Shown here: positions 23,346-36,602 of the stretch, piece after piece
Layout of the letters: the number at the start of each line of letters is the position of its first letter
How positions within the stretch are numbered: position 1 is the stretch's first letter
Source: Ascidia mentula
Lineage: Eukaryota > Chordata > Ascidiacea > Phlebobranchia > Ascidiidae
NCBI GenBank assembly: GCA_947561715.1
Contig: OX387199.1
Coordinates: 19,039,001 to 19,103,000, forward strand
Direction of reading: 5' to 3'
Length of the DNA stretch: 64,000 bases
Program-made: the position numbers and the translations under genes
Notes under the pieces: model-generated
What the model was told of the DNA's origin: nothing
Database searches by the model: none
Seen by the model: the letters and a program-made list of their open reading frames with translations, nothing else

Positions 23346-26300
23346 ATGAAGAAAGAAGTCTTGATGTTATTTTTGTTGACAACACTTTGCAGTGCTCACA
23401 TGTGAGTGTGCGCCATCTTGAAATCAGTTAACTGTGTTTTACATGCTGACAAGTTTGACGCAACAGCAAAACTCATTGATCTTTCAGCCATTAACGCATT
23501 TGTCGATTAAATTATGTACCCAGGAAAACCATTTCTAGTGCATTTATGAAATTACAATATTATTTTTTTTTTATCTCGAAGTCTAATGTATGGCATTTTT
23601 GATGAAGAATAAATCTTCCACCTCATGAGACTTTGAGCCAAACTTCAATGGAAAGAAAATCAAATGTCAACGAATTCCAGAAACGCCACGACAAACTTCT
23701 ATTTGCTTCTAAGGCCGCTGTTGCCGTGCCTCTTGTAAACTTTTATAACGTAACCTCACCCAAACATCTATAAAAACATATCTTAACTTACTAGAATATT
23801 CTATATTAGTTGTTTTACTTGGGAGAAATTGGAATAGGAACCCCTCCACAAATATTTATCGTCCTTTTTCATACTCTGAAGGAATTCGCTTGGGTGCCCT
23901 CGGTTAAATGTGACACAAACAGGGTTGCATGCTGTGAGTATAACATGGCCGACACGCTTTTGCGTTGTCTCAAAATTGCACATTTTTATTTCAGCCAAGC
24001 ATCACAAATATAACAGTGCTGCCTCTTCAACATATGTGAAAACCGGAAAGAATTACTCGATTGAAGGTTTTGCAGGACTTTATAGTCAAGATGTGATCTC
24101 TGTAAGACACTTGGTAATTTCCTTATCATTGAAGGAAAACCATTATATATTTTCAGGTTGGGGGTTTGAGTGTGAATCAGACCTTTGTTGAGATAATTGA
24201 AACTCCCGATGTTCATCGAGATGATTTCTTTGACGGAGTAGTTGGAATGAATTTCCCACGTGGGAACTATACACCTATGTTTAATCACATGTTTCAAAAG
24301 GGGATAGTGTCAAAAAATCAGTTCTCATTCTATCTTAACAGGTAAATTAGTGCATGTATTATTTTAACAAAAAAGACGCGTTCGTCGCGGTCAGAAATCG
24401 TTTTTTAAAGTTTTTTGAAAAACAACTAAAAAAAGCAGTAGCTTTTTATACAGGCTGATCCTGTAGTATTATAAAATAAGTTGCAGTGATCGCTAGGCCT
24501 GCATCTGCAGTTTTGGGCAGATCCCAATATTTCAATTTTTGAAGTCATTTTGAAAAACAATATTTGTCTTTAAATAAATTGTTACTGATGCTGCCAGGCA
24601 TATTTATTGCTTAATACTGCTCTTCTGGCAAACTTTATTGTATTTACGTTTCTCGACGTTTCGGCTATTATGCAACAGCCTTCATCAGGAGGAAGTATCT
24701 AAGTCTACCACAGTGGACGATTTGAGGCACATAAACAGAAACGCTAAAAAGAAAGAAGAAGTGAAACAACGAAAAAGCGATAAGGGCGAACACACCTGCA
24801 CAGTATACTTATCACTAACCGCACGGTTTTATCACGGTTTTTGAAGTGCGTAATGTCTATCGGCATAATTTTTCTCTAGCAAGTGTCGATAAACCGGTGG
24901 AAACAGAGTTTGTTTCTTGTCATTGAGTGATGACGCATGCGTATTGATGTTTAACGACTCTAAAAACATCCTCTTGTGCCTATCGGACTCGCGTTCCAAA
25001 ATGATCGTTTTTGTAAAGTCCACCGCATGTCCTGATTCGGCCACATGTTGCGAAAGAGCCGTTTTTTCCTCATGGTTTCTCACGTCCCTTTGGTGCTCTT
25101 TTAACCTTGTTCTTAGCGCACGGCCAGTTTCACCAATGTATACGCCGCTGCAACCACCGCAGGGAATACTGTAGACCACACCCCTCGTGTCGAGCTTGTC
25201 GTGCATGCGGTCTTTTGGGTGCGATATTAAGGAACGTAGGGTGCGATATTAAGGAAAGAGCACCAAAGGGACGTGAGAAACCATGAGGAAAAAACGGCTC
25301 TTTCGCAACATGTGGCCGAATCAGGACATGCGGTGGACTTTACAAAAACGATCATTTTGGAACGCGAGTCCGATAGGCACAAGAGGATGTTTTCAGAGTC
25401 GTTAAACATCAATACGCATGCGTCATCACTCAATGACAAGAAACAAACTCTGTTTCCACCGGTTTATCGACACTTGCTAGAGAAAAATTATGCCGATAGA
25501 CATTACGCACTTCAAAAACCGTGATAAAACCGTGCGGTTAGTGATAAGTATACTGTGCAGGTGTGTTCGCCCTTATCGCTTTTTCGTTGTTTCACTTCTT
25601 CTTTCTTTTTAGCGTTTCTGTTTATGTGCCTCAAATCGTCCACTGTGGTAGACTTAGATACTTCCTCCTGATGAAGGCTGTTGCATAATAGCCGAAACGT
25701 CGAGAAACGTAAATACAATAAAGTTTGCCAGAAGAGCAGTATTAAGCAATATTTGTCTTGTTATTCGAATCTGCGAAATATTAATTGCGATGCAAATGAC
25801 CTATTTCTTTTCCTGTCTTTCCTATTAAACCTGTCATAATTTAGAGATTTGTCACTACCAGATGGTGGAGAGTTATATCTGGGTGGAGTGAACCCTGCAC
25901 GATTCACTGGAAAGTTTAACTACCATAAAGTTATTGGAAAGGTAACCTATAGTAGTCCATTAGCACATCACTAAAATGTCTGCAATTTAAAATTTAACTA
26001 ACGAAACAATTTTTCTCTTTTGTTGACAAAACACACAAACGGATTTGTAGCACTGTGTCGTTCAATTTGATCACCAAATATGATGACTTTCAGAATTACT
26101 GGCAAATTTCCGTGGATGGTATTAGTGTTGGAGATAAGGCTGGTACCAAAGCTTGTGTCGGTGGTTGTCTGGCAACTATTGGTTCAGGTAATAACCAATT
26201 TATTGGCCCTACAGATGAAGTGGCGATGATGGCCCATGCTGTTGGAGCTATGGAAACCTCCACAAAGGTGGTCACTTTTTAAACATAAAAACTTGCTTCC

Positions 26301-27062
26301 TGCGCTTTATGTTTTTATCTAAACTGTATTGTTCGTTGTAGAATCAATATGCATTGAATTGTGGAGACAAGTCTCAAATGCCGAATATTACATTCACTCT
26401 CTCCGGCATCAAATACGTTCTCACACCCGAGGAGTACGTCATGACGGTTCGTTCAAACCAGTATATTTTTCGCTTCCTAAGAGAGTTGGTAATTCAATAA
26501 CAGCCCCAGAATCGGCGAAAAAAATGAGAAATTTAATTCGATTTTTTGGGGACAATATCAATTCGACGTACGAGACTGTTGCAACAACACTGCTATCTTA
26601 AACTTTGATTTACTCTTAAATGTATGAAGTATACCATTATTCCAACCCTGCATCATAGGCCTCATAAAAGCTGTGATGACTAAATGCTGAACTTCCTGTA
26701 CCGCCCACCGCGATTGTTCTGATTTATGAGCAACCTTGAAAAATCGTTTTCGTCTGCACGGGCATCCTCAGTTGCAATTTGAAACCGCTGATATTTTTAT
26801 AACATTGACCGCTAAAATCTGGTGTTTATTTTAGCCATTTCTCCTATTGTTAAACTGTGCCTATTCGGTATTATTGAGTAGACATTTTATTCCTTTATAA
26901 CAGCTTTCGGATTGCCACTTCGGGTTTTACGGCAATAACATGATGTCAGAAGACGGTCCATTGTGGATCTTTGGTACCATGTTTATGAGAAATTACTACA
27001 CAACTTTCGATATCGCCAACAACCGTGTTGGATTCGCAACATTGGCACCGGTTTCTAAGTGA
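23346..27062 (+). CDS. Copy 5: near-identical duplicate of copy 2, including its intron 5 insertions
   Basis: Exons 23346-23401, 23638-23749, 23810-23933, 23995-24101, 24157-24341, 25845-25941, 26094-26267, 26342-26446, 26904-27062; 372 residues. The first triplet is HTL and the second GSG, as in copy 2. One residue in exon 7 differs: AMMAHAVG here against AMIAHAVG in copy 2. Just outside exon 3, GTCGAC in intron 3 of copy 2 is GCCGAC here. The 122-bp insert and the Penelope pair in intron 5 sit at the same bases, so those insertions predate the 17.6-kb duplication. Conserved 5' flank 23132-23345. Confidence 0.86.
24413..24560. mobile_element. 122-bp insert in intron 5 of copy 5
   Basis: Same insert and target duplication as in copy 2, carried over by the 17.6-kb duplication. 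Confidence 0.65.
24832..25206 (-). CDS. GIY-YIG endonuclease fragment, left arm, copy 5 intron
   Basis: Identical 124-codon frame to 7220-7594. Confidence 0.8.
   Translation of the reverse strand: MHDKLDTRGVVYSIPCGGCSGVYIGETGRALRTRLKEHQRDVRNHEEKTALSQHVAESGHAVDFTKTIILERESDRHKRMFLESLNINTHASSLNDKKQTLFPPVYRHLLEKNYADRHYALQKP
25273..25524 (+). pseudogene. GIY-YIG C-terminal fragment, right arm, copy 5 intron
   Basis: Identical to 7661-7912, lacking the catalytic N-terminal part. Confidence 0.78.
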
Positions 27063-28731
27063 TGATAATCAAACCCAACATGAGCAGCAGTAACCACTTG
27101 AAAGCTGTGTCGTTGATATACACATGAAAAGAAATATATAATCAAGTGTATTTGTATTACTGTTGGTTAACTGCGCTGTTGTGTTGTTTTTATCGATACC
27201 GATGATGCCTGCAAACACAGGCGAAATATATATGTCGTAGAAACTGTAAACAGACGGACGACTCAGGATTATTTATAATATATTGTAGTAATCCGTTACT
27301 GAGTCTCTGTCAGCCATATAGAGTATACAGGCGATTCAAAGAAATCAAACTCTCATTAATCAAGTGTAAATAATAGATTTTCATTGCAAGTATTTTTTCT
27401 GTTTCGCTGATTATGTGATCGGTTTAAAAATATACTTAACCAAAAAAAGGTTGAAAAATACGTATTAGTTTTTTGAATGTGGTAAAATGCAGTAATGTAG
27501 TAAAATTGGGTGGTGTACGGAGGCCCAAATCGTAATGGTTGATCATATAAATACTTGATTAAATCAATAGTATAACAGAAGGGAATGCGATAACTGGTTG
27601 GTGATTTTAAAAGGGTGTCTACATGGAAAAGGGCAAAGAATCAATGCCTGACATAAAGCAATAGCCGACTAACGGTTAAACCCTGGTGAGCAACATGTTT
27701 CAGGCAACGCTTAAATTTAACTATGAAACGAGTAACGAAACTACTTGTAACTATGGTCGGATGAAAGCAGGATGTTGGGAAAGACGGCGTCACGCATTTT
27801 TAATTGTGTGAAGTTTTGCAACGAAAGAAACCGTTTTTTTCAGTATAGAACGTATGACAGGAGTAGTGTGAATGATATACACTGATTACAACTTATACAC
27901 CCACGTTGTTGTTACTTAATTCGTTGTTCCCTCATTGTTTCGTTATGAATGTTGTTACTTCATTCGATATAATTCCATTTTTTTGATCTACACTTTCGTA
28001 GTGTGGCTGCAACATTTTAAACGTTCCATTGGCGGTCTAATAGTTACCGATGTGACTTGTCCATTGTATATCTACACACCAGCACATGTAGCCCAGTGAA
28101 TAAGAAAATAGGTCACAGCGTCATCAAATAAAACATTACCGAGAACAAGATTCTCTGGAGTCTTGTCTGTTGTGCGTGACATCGTTGATATCAAAGGTTT
28201 ATTCACTTACAGGACAACAAAATCTAAAGAGGACTAATCAATATTGTATCACCTAAATTTAAAGCCAGTCCAGAGACATAACGATTTCAGACATGGAATC
28301 CTCTGATTACGGCCTTTTACAGGGTGGATAACATAACCGTCGCACGTTACACAGCAAAGCTTCGCAGATCTGCGTGCTAATCACAAAAGTGTTTGCAGAA
28401 TATTAATTTAATTTTGATCCGTTCTAACCAACGCCCCCTGGGTACCGTACCATGATATGTGTATTTCGGAAAATACATTTCGCCTAAAGTCATCATTAGT
28501 TTCTTATTAATTGATTTAACTGAACTGTCTGCAAGATCGGTTTGTTGACTTTGCATAGAAATATATATCGCGCTTATCACGTTCATGATTATGATATGGT
28601 TAAGACACACACGGGAAGTCGAGCCACTGATCACAAACCCATCACGAGAGGATACATGTTCTAGACTGGAGATTCGCGATCCACCAGGCGAAATTAGTAC
28701 TAAGGTCTTAAAACAGTTTGTTGTTGATATT
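27063..28731. other. Interval 5: duplicate of interval 2
   Basis: No gene seen. B-box-like motif at 28615-28625 on the minus strand. Confidence 0.4.
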
Positions 28732-28862
28732 GCCAGGCATATAACTTAGTAATTTAAGGCTCTTCTGGCAAAAAGAAAACTTGTTTAAACGACGTTTCGG
28801 TCGTTATTCAACAGACCTTCATCCGGACAAGTGAAGCAAAACGCCAACACGGCGATAAATAG
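28732..28862 (-). repeat. Retroelement end, interval 5 (core mutated)
   Basis: Duplicate of the interval 2 unit, with the same T-to-G change in the CTGATGA box; core 28794-28825. Confidence 0.5.
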
Positions 28863-29061
28863 TCAAACGTGAAAAAGGCAAAAAGGCGAATAAAGCACGA
28901 AAAAGCGTGTGACGACTGAAGACCTTTATGAAGGATAAATGCACGTGAGTATCATACAAATACGCATTGAGACAATATGAATTTTGAGAGCTGCACACAA
29001 TTGGCCACTGTTTGAACCAATAAAGTGATCAGTGCAGCTTGGTGTGATTATTGACGGTAAA

Positions 29062-29424
29062 CGATTTTATAAATGTAAACATAGTAACCACACCAGCTCT
29101 GTGACTAGCTTTATCTCCAGCACTTATACCATCCACAGTAATTAGCCAAGACGTCCAACACTTATAACCAAGAAGGAAACATAATTGTTTGTCAAACTCA
29201 TCCATAGAGTGCAAAGAAATTAATTGCGCTCTTAAAATGATGTAATCAAAGAGTTACATTTGTTTGAAAACTTTCGTTCCAAATTGTGGACATTACTGCA
29301 CCTACTGGTGGGAAACAAACCTGCCTTATCGACAACTTTACAGTAGTTTAACTTTCCAGTGAATCTCGAAGGGTTCACACCACCCAGATATAACTCTCCA
29401 TCATCTGGTAATGACAAAATCTCG
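29062..29424 (-). pseudogene. Inverted remnant of exons 6-7, interval 5
   Basis: Duplicate of the interval 2 remnant. Confidence 0.75.
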
Positions 29425-29733
29425 AGTCTGAACAAGATCATTCTGAAACCTAAGCTAACAGTGCTAGAATTTCTTTATTAGCAGTTTGGAACTCGTATTG
29501 ATCCTTGAAGAACTTTGACGACCGCATTAGGTAAACAGCACAATCAAAACTTCACCGAAAATGGCCACAATCAAAAAGTGAATGTTGCAAGAAAATCGTG
29601 GTTTGAGATTTCCTTCAGGTTAATACGTTGACGTTTCGATTGGAACAAAGTGCTTCAAATGCACTTTGTGCGTTTGCAGGGCCGGCGTGTTATTAGAATA
29701 TTACCACAGTAATTAAGGTTGCAGATGACAAAC

Positions 29734-29943
29734 TTCTTCAAAATCACCTTGTTGTCTCCACAAGGTTGCACCTGGTTTGGTGCCCAACGGATGACAGTGA
29801 TTGTATAGTCACCACAAAGTGGAAGTCTTTACTTGGCCGTTTGGTCAGCAAAGTCGTCTGAAAGTCACACCAGCCGCACTGAAGAGACCTTTTAAGTCGA
29901 AACAGTGGCCGTCTGTCTTCAGCTTACACAATTCTTCAAAATC
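29734..29943. repeat. Same 5'-flank insertion before copy 6
   Basis: Exact counterpart of the copy 3 insertion at an offset of 17,612 bp. Confidence 0.6.
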
Positions 29944-30153
29944 GTTCTTTCTATTGTTGTAAAAGGCCTCTTCGAAATTGTATAGATGCGAAACTTCTCA
30001 CCAACAACTATTGCGTGACGCCATCTTTCCGGACTCCTATCATGTCTAAACCATTCTACTAAGTTTCGCTGCTCTTCACTTTTGCAGGGTTGTTCGGTAG
30101 TCAGTTGGTTTCTATAGTGTAAGTTTAAAACAGTTTTCAACAAGATTGGAAAG

Positions 30154-32559
30154 ATGAAGAAAGAAATGTTGATGTTATTTTTGTTGGCAACTCTTTGCAG
30201 TGCTCACATGTGAGTGTGTGCCATTTTGAAATCAGTTAACTATGTTTTACATGCTGACAATTTTGACGCAACAGCAAAACTCATTGATCTTTTTAACTTT
30301 TTGTGGGTCAGATTATCCAGGAAACCCATTTACTAGTGCATGTGTGAAACTACAATATTAATTATTTCTTATTCCATTCCTATCTCTAAGTGTAATGTAT
30401 GTTCTTTTTGGTGAAGAATAAATCTTCCACCCCATGAGACTTTGAGCCAAACTTCAATGGAAAGAAAATCAATTGTCAACGAATTCCAGAAACGTCACGA
30501 CAAACTTCTAGTTGCTTCCAGCAAGGCCGCTGTTTCCGTGCCTCTTGTAAACTATCATAATGTAACCTCACCCAAACATCTATAAAATCATAACTTAACT
30601 TACTAGAATATTCTATATTAGTTGTTTTACTTGGGAGAAATTGGAATAGGAACCCCTCCACAAATATTTATCGTCCTTTTTGATACTTCGGTGGAATTCG
30701 CTTGGGTACCCTCGGTTAAATGTGACACAAGAAAGTATTTATGCTGTGAGTATAACATGGCCGACACGCTTTTGCGTTGTCTCAAAATTGCACATTTTTA
30801 TTTCAGCCAAGCATCACAAATATAACAGTGCTGCCTCTTCAACATATGTGAAAACCGGAAAGAATTACTCGATTGATGGTTGCACAGGAATTTATAGTCA
30901 AGATGTGATCTCTGTAAGACACTTGGTAATTTCCTTGTCATTGAAGGAAATCCACAACATTTTTTCAGGTTGGGGGTTTGGGCGTGAATCAGACCTTCCT
31001 TGAGATAATTGAAACTCCCACTGGTCGTCAGGATGATTGGTATGACGGAGTGGTTGGAATGAGTTTCCCAGCTTTCAACTATACACCTATGTTCAATCAC
31101 ATGTTTCAAAAGGGGATAGTGACAAAAAATCAGTTCTCATTCTATCTTAACAGGTAAATTAGTTGTAAAATTCTGCATGTATTATTTCAACAAAAAAGAC
31201 GCGTTCGTGGCGGTCAGAAATTATTTTTAAAGTTTTTTGAAAAACAATGTTTGTCTTGTTATTCGAATCTGCGAAATATTAATTGCGATGCAAATGACCT
31301 ATTTCTTTTCCTGTCTTTCCTATTGAACCTGTCACAATTTAGAGATTTGTCACTACCAGATGGTGGAGAGTTATATCTGGGCGGTGTGAATCCTGCAAGA
31401 TTCACTGGAAAGTTTAACTACCATCAAGTTGTTGGAAAGGTAACTTGGTTGTCCATTTGCACATCACAAAAATGTCAACAATTTAAAATATACTCACGAA
31501 ACAATTTTTCTCTCTGTTACCAATCCTCTCGGCGCACAATTTGTAGCACCGTGTCGTTCAATTTGATCATCCAATATGTTGACTTTCAGAGTGGCTGGCA
31601 AATTTCCGTGGATGGTATAAGTGTTGGAGACAAGGCTGGTACTAAAGCTTGTGTCGGTGGTTGTCTGGCAATTATTGGTTCGGGTTTTAACCAATTTATT
31701 GGCCCTACAAATGAAGTCGCGATGATGGCCCATGCTGTTGGAGCTATGGAAACCTCCACGAAGGTGATAACGTTAAAAATATTAAAAATTGCTACCTGCG
31801 CTTTATGTGTTTATCTAATCTATATTGTTCGTTGTAGAATCAATATGAATTGAATTGTGAAGACAAGGCTCAAATGCCGAATATTACATTCACTCTCTCC
31901 GGTATCAAATACGTTCTCACACCCGAGGAGTACGTCTTCACGGTTGGTTCAAACCAGTATATTTTCCGCTCCCTAAAAGAGTTGGTAATTTGATAATAAA
32001 CCCCGAATCGGCGAAAAAAATGAGAAAATTAATTCGATTTTTTTGGACAATATCAATTGGACGTACGAGACTGTTGCAACAACACCGGTTTTTTAAACTT
32101 TGATTTACTCTTAAATGTATGAAGTATACCATTATTCCAACCCTACATCATACGTCTGATAAAAGCTGTGATGACTAAATGCTGAACTTCCTGTACCGCC
32201 CACCGCGATTGTCTGATTTATGAGCAATCTTGAAAAATCGTTTTCGTCTGCACGGGCATTCTTGGTTGCAATTTGAAACTGCTGATATTTTTATAACATT
32301 GACCGCTAAGATCTGGTGTTTATTTAAGCCATTTTTTCTCTTGTTAAACTGTGCCTATACGGTATTACTGAGTAAACATTTTATTCCTTTGTAACAGTTT
32401 TCGGAGAAGTGCATCTTGGGTTTTTACGGCAATAACATGATGTCAGACGATGGTCCATTGTGGATCTTTGGTGTCATGTTTATGAGAAATTACTACACAA
32501 CTTTCGATATCGCCAACAACCGTGTTGGATTCGCAACATTGGCACCGGTTTCTAAGTGA
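30154..32559 (+). CDS. Copy 6: duplicate of copy 3 with a diverged 3' end
   Basis: Exons 30154-30209, 30447-30561, 30622-30745, 30807-30913, 30969-31153, 31343-31439, 31590-31763, 31838-31942, 32398-32559; 374 residues. DTS and GSG triplets as in copy 3. Exon 7 starts SGWQ against SDWQ in copy 3. Identity to copy 3 holds through exon 8 and into intron 8, then falls at about 32133. Exon 9 differs (GFYGNN and WIFGVMF here; GFFGNN and WIFGTMF in copy 3). The duplication boundary, or a gene-conversion edge, therefore lies inside intron 8. Conserved 5' flank 29937-30153. Confidence 0.86.
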
Positions 32560-34229
32560 TGGTAATCAAACCCAACATGAGCAGCAGTAACCACCTAAAA
32601 GCTGTGTCGTTGATATACACATGAAAAGAAATATATAATCAAGTGTATTTGTATTACTGTTGGTTAACTGCGCTGTTGTGTTGTTTTTATCGATACCGAT
32701 GATGCCCGCAAACACAGGCGAAATATATATGTCGTAGAAACTTTAAACAGACGGACGACTCAGGATTATTTGTAATATATTGTAGTAATCCGTTACTGAG
32801 TCTCTGTCAGCCATATAGAGTATACAGGCGATTCAAAGAAATCAAACTGTCATTAATCAAGTGTAAATAATAGATTTTCATTGCAAGTATTTTTTCTGTT
32901 TCGCTGATTATGTGATCGGTTTAAAAATATACTTAACCAAAAAAAGGTTGAAAAATACGTATTAGTTTTTTGAATGTGGTAAAATGCAGTAATGTAGTAA
33001 AATTGGGTGGTGTACGGAGGCCCAAATCGTAATGGTTGATCATATAAATACTTGATTAAATCCAAAGTATAACAGAAGGGAATGCGACAACTGGTTGGTG
33101 ATTTGAAAATGGTGCCTACATGGGAAAAGGCAAAGAATCAATGCCTCATTAAAGCAATAGCCGAGTAACGGCTAAACCCTAGTGAACAACATGTTTGAAG
33201 CAACGCTTAAATTCAACTATGAAACGAGTAACGAAACTACTTGTAACTATGGTCGGATGAAAGCAGGACGTTGGGAAAGACGGCGTCACGCATTTTTAAT
33301 TGTGTGAAGTTTTGCATCGAAAGAAAACGTTTTTTTCAGTATAGAACGTATGGCAGGAGTAGTGTGAATGATATACACTGATTACAACTTATACACCCAC
33401 GTTGTTGTTACTTAATTCGTTGTTACCTCATTGTTTCGTTATGAATGTTGTTACTTCATTCGATAATAATTCCACATTTTTTGGATCTACAGTTTCGTAG
33501 TGTGGTTGCAACATTTTAAACGTTCCATTGGCGGTCTAATAGTTACCGATGTGACTTGTCCACTGTATATCTACACACCAGTACATGTAGCCCAGTGAAT
33601 AAGAAAATAGGTCACAGCGTCATCAATTAAAACATTACCGAGAGCAAGATTCTCTGGAGTCTTGTCTGTTGTGCGTGAAATCGTTGGTATCAATGGTTTA
33701 TTCACTTACAGGACAACAAAATCTAAAGAGGACGAATTAATGTTGTATCACCTAAATTTAAAGCCAGTCCAGAGACATAACGATTTCAGACATGGAATCC
33801 TCTGATTACGGCATTTTACAGGGTGGATAACATAACCGTCGCACGATACACAGCAAACCTTCGCAGATCTGCGTGCTAATCACAAAAGTGTTTGCAGAAT
33901 ATTAATTTAATTTTGATCCGTTCTAACCAAGGCCCCCTTGGTACCGTACCATGATATGTGTATTTCGGAAAATATATTTCGCCTGAAGTCATCATGAGTT
34001 TCTTATTAATTGATTTAACTGAACTGTCTGCAAGATCGGTTTGTTGACTTTGAATAGAAATATACACCGCGCTTATCACGTTCATGATTATGACGTGGTT
34101 AAGACACTCACGGGAAGTCGAGCCACTGATCACAAACCCATCACGAGGGGATACGTTCTAGACTGGAGATGTCGCGATCCACCAGGCGAAATTAGTAGTA
34201 AGGTATTAAAACAGTTTGTTGTTGATATT
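32560..34229. other. Interval 6: 3' flank of copy 6 and the same repeat
   Basis: No gene seen. B-box-like motif at 34114-34124 on the minus strand. Base differences from interval 3 show that the long duplication does not extend here. Confidence 0.4.
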
Positions 34230-34361
34230 GCCAGGCATATTACTTAGTAATTTAAGGCTCTTCTGGCAAAAAGAAAACTTGTTTAAACGACGTTTCGGTC
34301 GTTATTCAACAGACCTTCATCAGGACAAGTGAAGCGAAACGCCAACACGGCGATAAATAGT
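34230..34361 (-). repeat. Retroelement end with hammerhead-like core, interval 6
   Basis: Core 34292-34323 intact. It lies about 300 bp left of the gypsy insertion. Confidence 0.5.
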
Positions 34362-34559
34362 CAAACGTGAAAAAGGCAAAAAGGCGAATGAAGCACGAAA
34401 AAGCGTGTGACGACTGAAGACCTTTATGAAGGATAAATTTACGTGAGTATCATACAAATACGCATTGAGACAATAATATGAATTTTGAGAGCTGCACACA
34501 ATTGGCCACTGTTTCAACCAATAAAGTGATCAGTGCAGCTTGGTGTGATTATTGACGGT

Positions 34560-34655
34560 AAAGGATTTTATAGATGTAAACATAGTAACCACACCAGCTC
34601 TGTGACTACCTTTATCTCCAGCACTTATACAATCCACAGTAATTAGCCAAGACGT
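34560..34655 (-). pseudogene. Inverted remnant, exon 7-like half, interval 6 (split by the gypsy element)
   Basis: The exon 7-like part stops at ACGT 34652-34655, where the gypsy element begins. The remnant resumes at 39008 after the element. Confidence 0.72.
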
Positions 34656-34658
34656 TGT

Positions 34659-36602
34659 AGCAACACGCAAATAGTCTCTCTCGGGAAAATGACTAAGGTT
34701 GTTGATTTTGGTCTAAATCAGTTGTTTAAATGGAAATTTATTGTATGCGATGTCAAACAAGGTATAATAGGAAGTGATTTCCTTCGGTTCTTTGATATTT
34801 TGGTTGATGTTAAGCGCAAAAGGATAATGCCCCCTTTCCGGAAGCAGTCGAAGCGATCGCGAAAATGTTGTCACTCTGGCCATAGTGTCAATTCTGGTCC
34901 CATAGATTGTGCTCGAGTCACCGGTCGAAAAATAAACAAGGTGATAAAATCTGCACCTTCGAATGTTGATAAGACTTGCGCCGATCGTGCACCCGAATGT
35001 AACCGCGCAACAGATAAGCCGTCAAACGAATTTGAACGCATTGTGCAAGAATTCCCGTCTGTCACAGAACCTATGAGCATTGACAAGCCGGTTCAACATA
35101 ATGTTTTCCATCGAATAATCACCGACGGTTACCCAGTCAGTTGTCGTCCTAGAAGGTTGTCACCTGAGTTTCTGCACGAGGTTGATACGTAGTTTGAGGA
35201 TTTAGAGCGCAAAGGTGTCATTCGTCCCAGTTCGTCTGAATTTTGTTCGCCTATCCACATTGTTAAAAAGAGGAATGGCAAATACAGAATAGTGGGTGAT
35301 TTTCGAAGACTAAACTTGAGGACAGTTAAGGATCAATATCCTATGAAATTCCTTTCGGATTTTGTTAATGAACTCAATGGCGCTAGAATATTCACCCAGG
35401 TCGATTTGAAAAATGCCTTTTTCCAAATCCCAGTCCATCCTGATTCCATACATAAGACCGCTGTCGTTTATCCAAATGGTTGTTTTGAGTATTGTCGCAT
35501 GCCCTTTGGTTTGTCTAATAGTCCGAAAACTTTCTGTAGATTTATGGATCAGGTGTTGAAAGGCTTAAAATTCGTCTTTTGCTATATCGATGACTTGCTA
35601 ATTGCGTCAAAGTCACCTGAAGAGCACCAAAGACATTTGCGTTTGGTACTTCAACGTTTAGCTGATTATGGGTTGGAAATTAATGTCGAGAAAAGTGTTT
35701 TCGGTGTCGAAGAGGTAGAATTTTTAGGACATCAAGTCACTTGTCATGGTTTTCACCCGTTAGAAAACAAGGTAAAAGCAATCAAGCAATTTCCCAGGCC
35801 TAAATCGATAAAAGAATTACGTAAATTTCTTGGCATGCTAATGTTCTATAGAAGATTCATTCCACACTGCGCTGAACATACCCAAGTCTTAACGGCCATG
35901 TTACAGAAAGCCTTCAGGAAACGTAAATTCATTGATTGGTCCCCTGAACAAATAGTGGCGTTTGACAAAGCTAAGGAATTGTTGAGCACGGAAACCATGC
36001 TACATTATCCAAAGTTTAATGGCAAGTTTTCATTGGTTTGCGATTGCAGTAACTTTGCTATGGGAGCGGTGTTAAATCAGTTTGAGAATGGTCAATGGTT
36101 GCCACTTGCATTTTTCTCTCGGAAGTTGAATTCCGCTCAAAGTAAATACTCGACGTTTGACCGAGAATTGTTGGCTATTTATGAGGCAATAAGGCATTTT
36201 AAACCTTTATTACATGGTAGAGATTTCAATGTTGTCACCGATCATAAGCCATTGGTAAAAGCGTTTCACTCCATGTCTGACAATCTTTCACCACGTCAAG
36301 AACGGCATTTTGATTACATTTCACAATTTACATCTCAGATTGAACACATCCAAGGTTTACAAAATGTTGTCGCGGATTGTTTGTCACGAATAGAAATTAA
36401 TGCCATTAAACTATTTCCGGAGACAATCGACTTTCACGAGTTGTCAGTAGAACAGGACACTTTGCGCTTTCAGAACTTGCTAGAACAGGATTGTAGGTCT
36501 CTTCAACTTGTGAAACGAAGATGGCCAGAAATTAATGTCGATCTCATTGGAGATATTTCCACAGGTGTTTTTAGGTTGGTTTGTTCCGTTTATTTTTGGT
36601 AA
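34659..36602 (+). pseudogene. Ty3/gypsy pol remnant: protease end, reverse transcriptase, RNase H
   Basis: One reading frame broken by a single TAG at 35190-35192. The protease C-terminus shows GIIGSDFLRFFDILVDV. Reverse transcriptase motifs: FTQVDLKNAFFQ, RMPFGLSNSPKTF, the catalytic FCYIDDLLIAS and VEFLGH. RNase H: LVCDCSNFAMGAVL, FDRELLAIYEAIRHF, VVTDHKPL. The frame ends after GDISTGVFRL, where related elements continue into integrase; no integrase zinc finger or D,D35E core follows. Not autonomous. Confidence 0.88.

Larger units (their letters stand above)
24571..25746. mobile_element. Head-to-head Penelope-like pair in intron 5 of copy 5
   Basis: Base-for-base counterpart of 6959-8134, with the same junction and target duplication. 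Confidence 0.82.
17613..32132. repeat. Segmental duplication, second copy (genes 4-6)
   Basis: Counterpart of 1-14520. Differences noticed include 8617 region ATCGCC against ATGGCC, GAC against GGC at 13981/31593, and T for A in the intron before exon 3 of copy 6. Such identity in noncoding DNA means a very recent duplication, gene conversion, or two haplotypes or reads assembled in series. Confidence 0.9.

Noticed and set aside
34689-35192. A host retropepsin-like gene upstream of the reverse transcriptase
   Set aside because: It is in frame with the reverse transcriptase and separated only by one stop. It lies inside the target-site-duplicated gypsy element and lacks the N-terminal DSG part.
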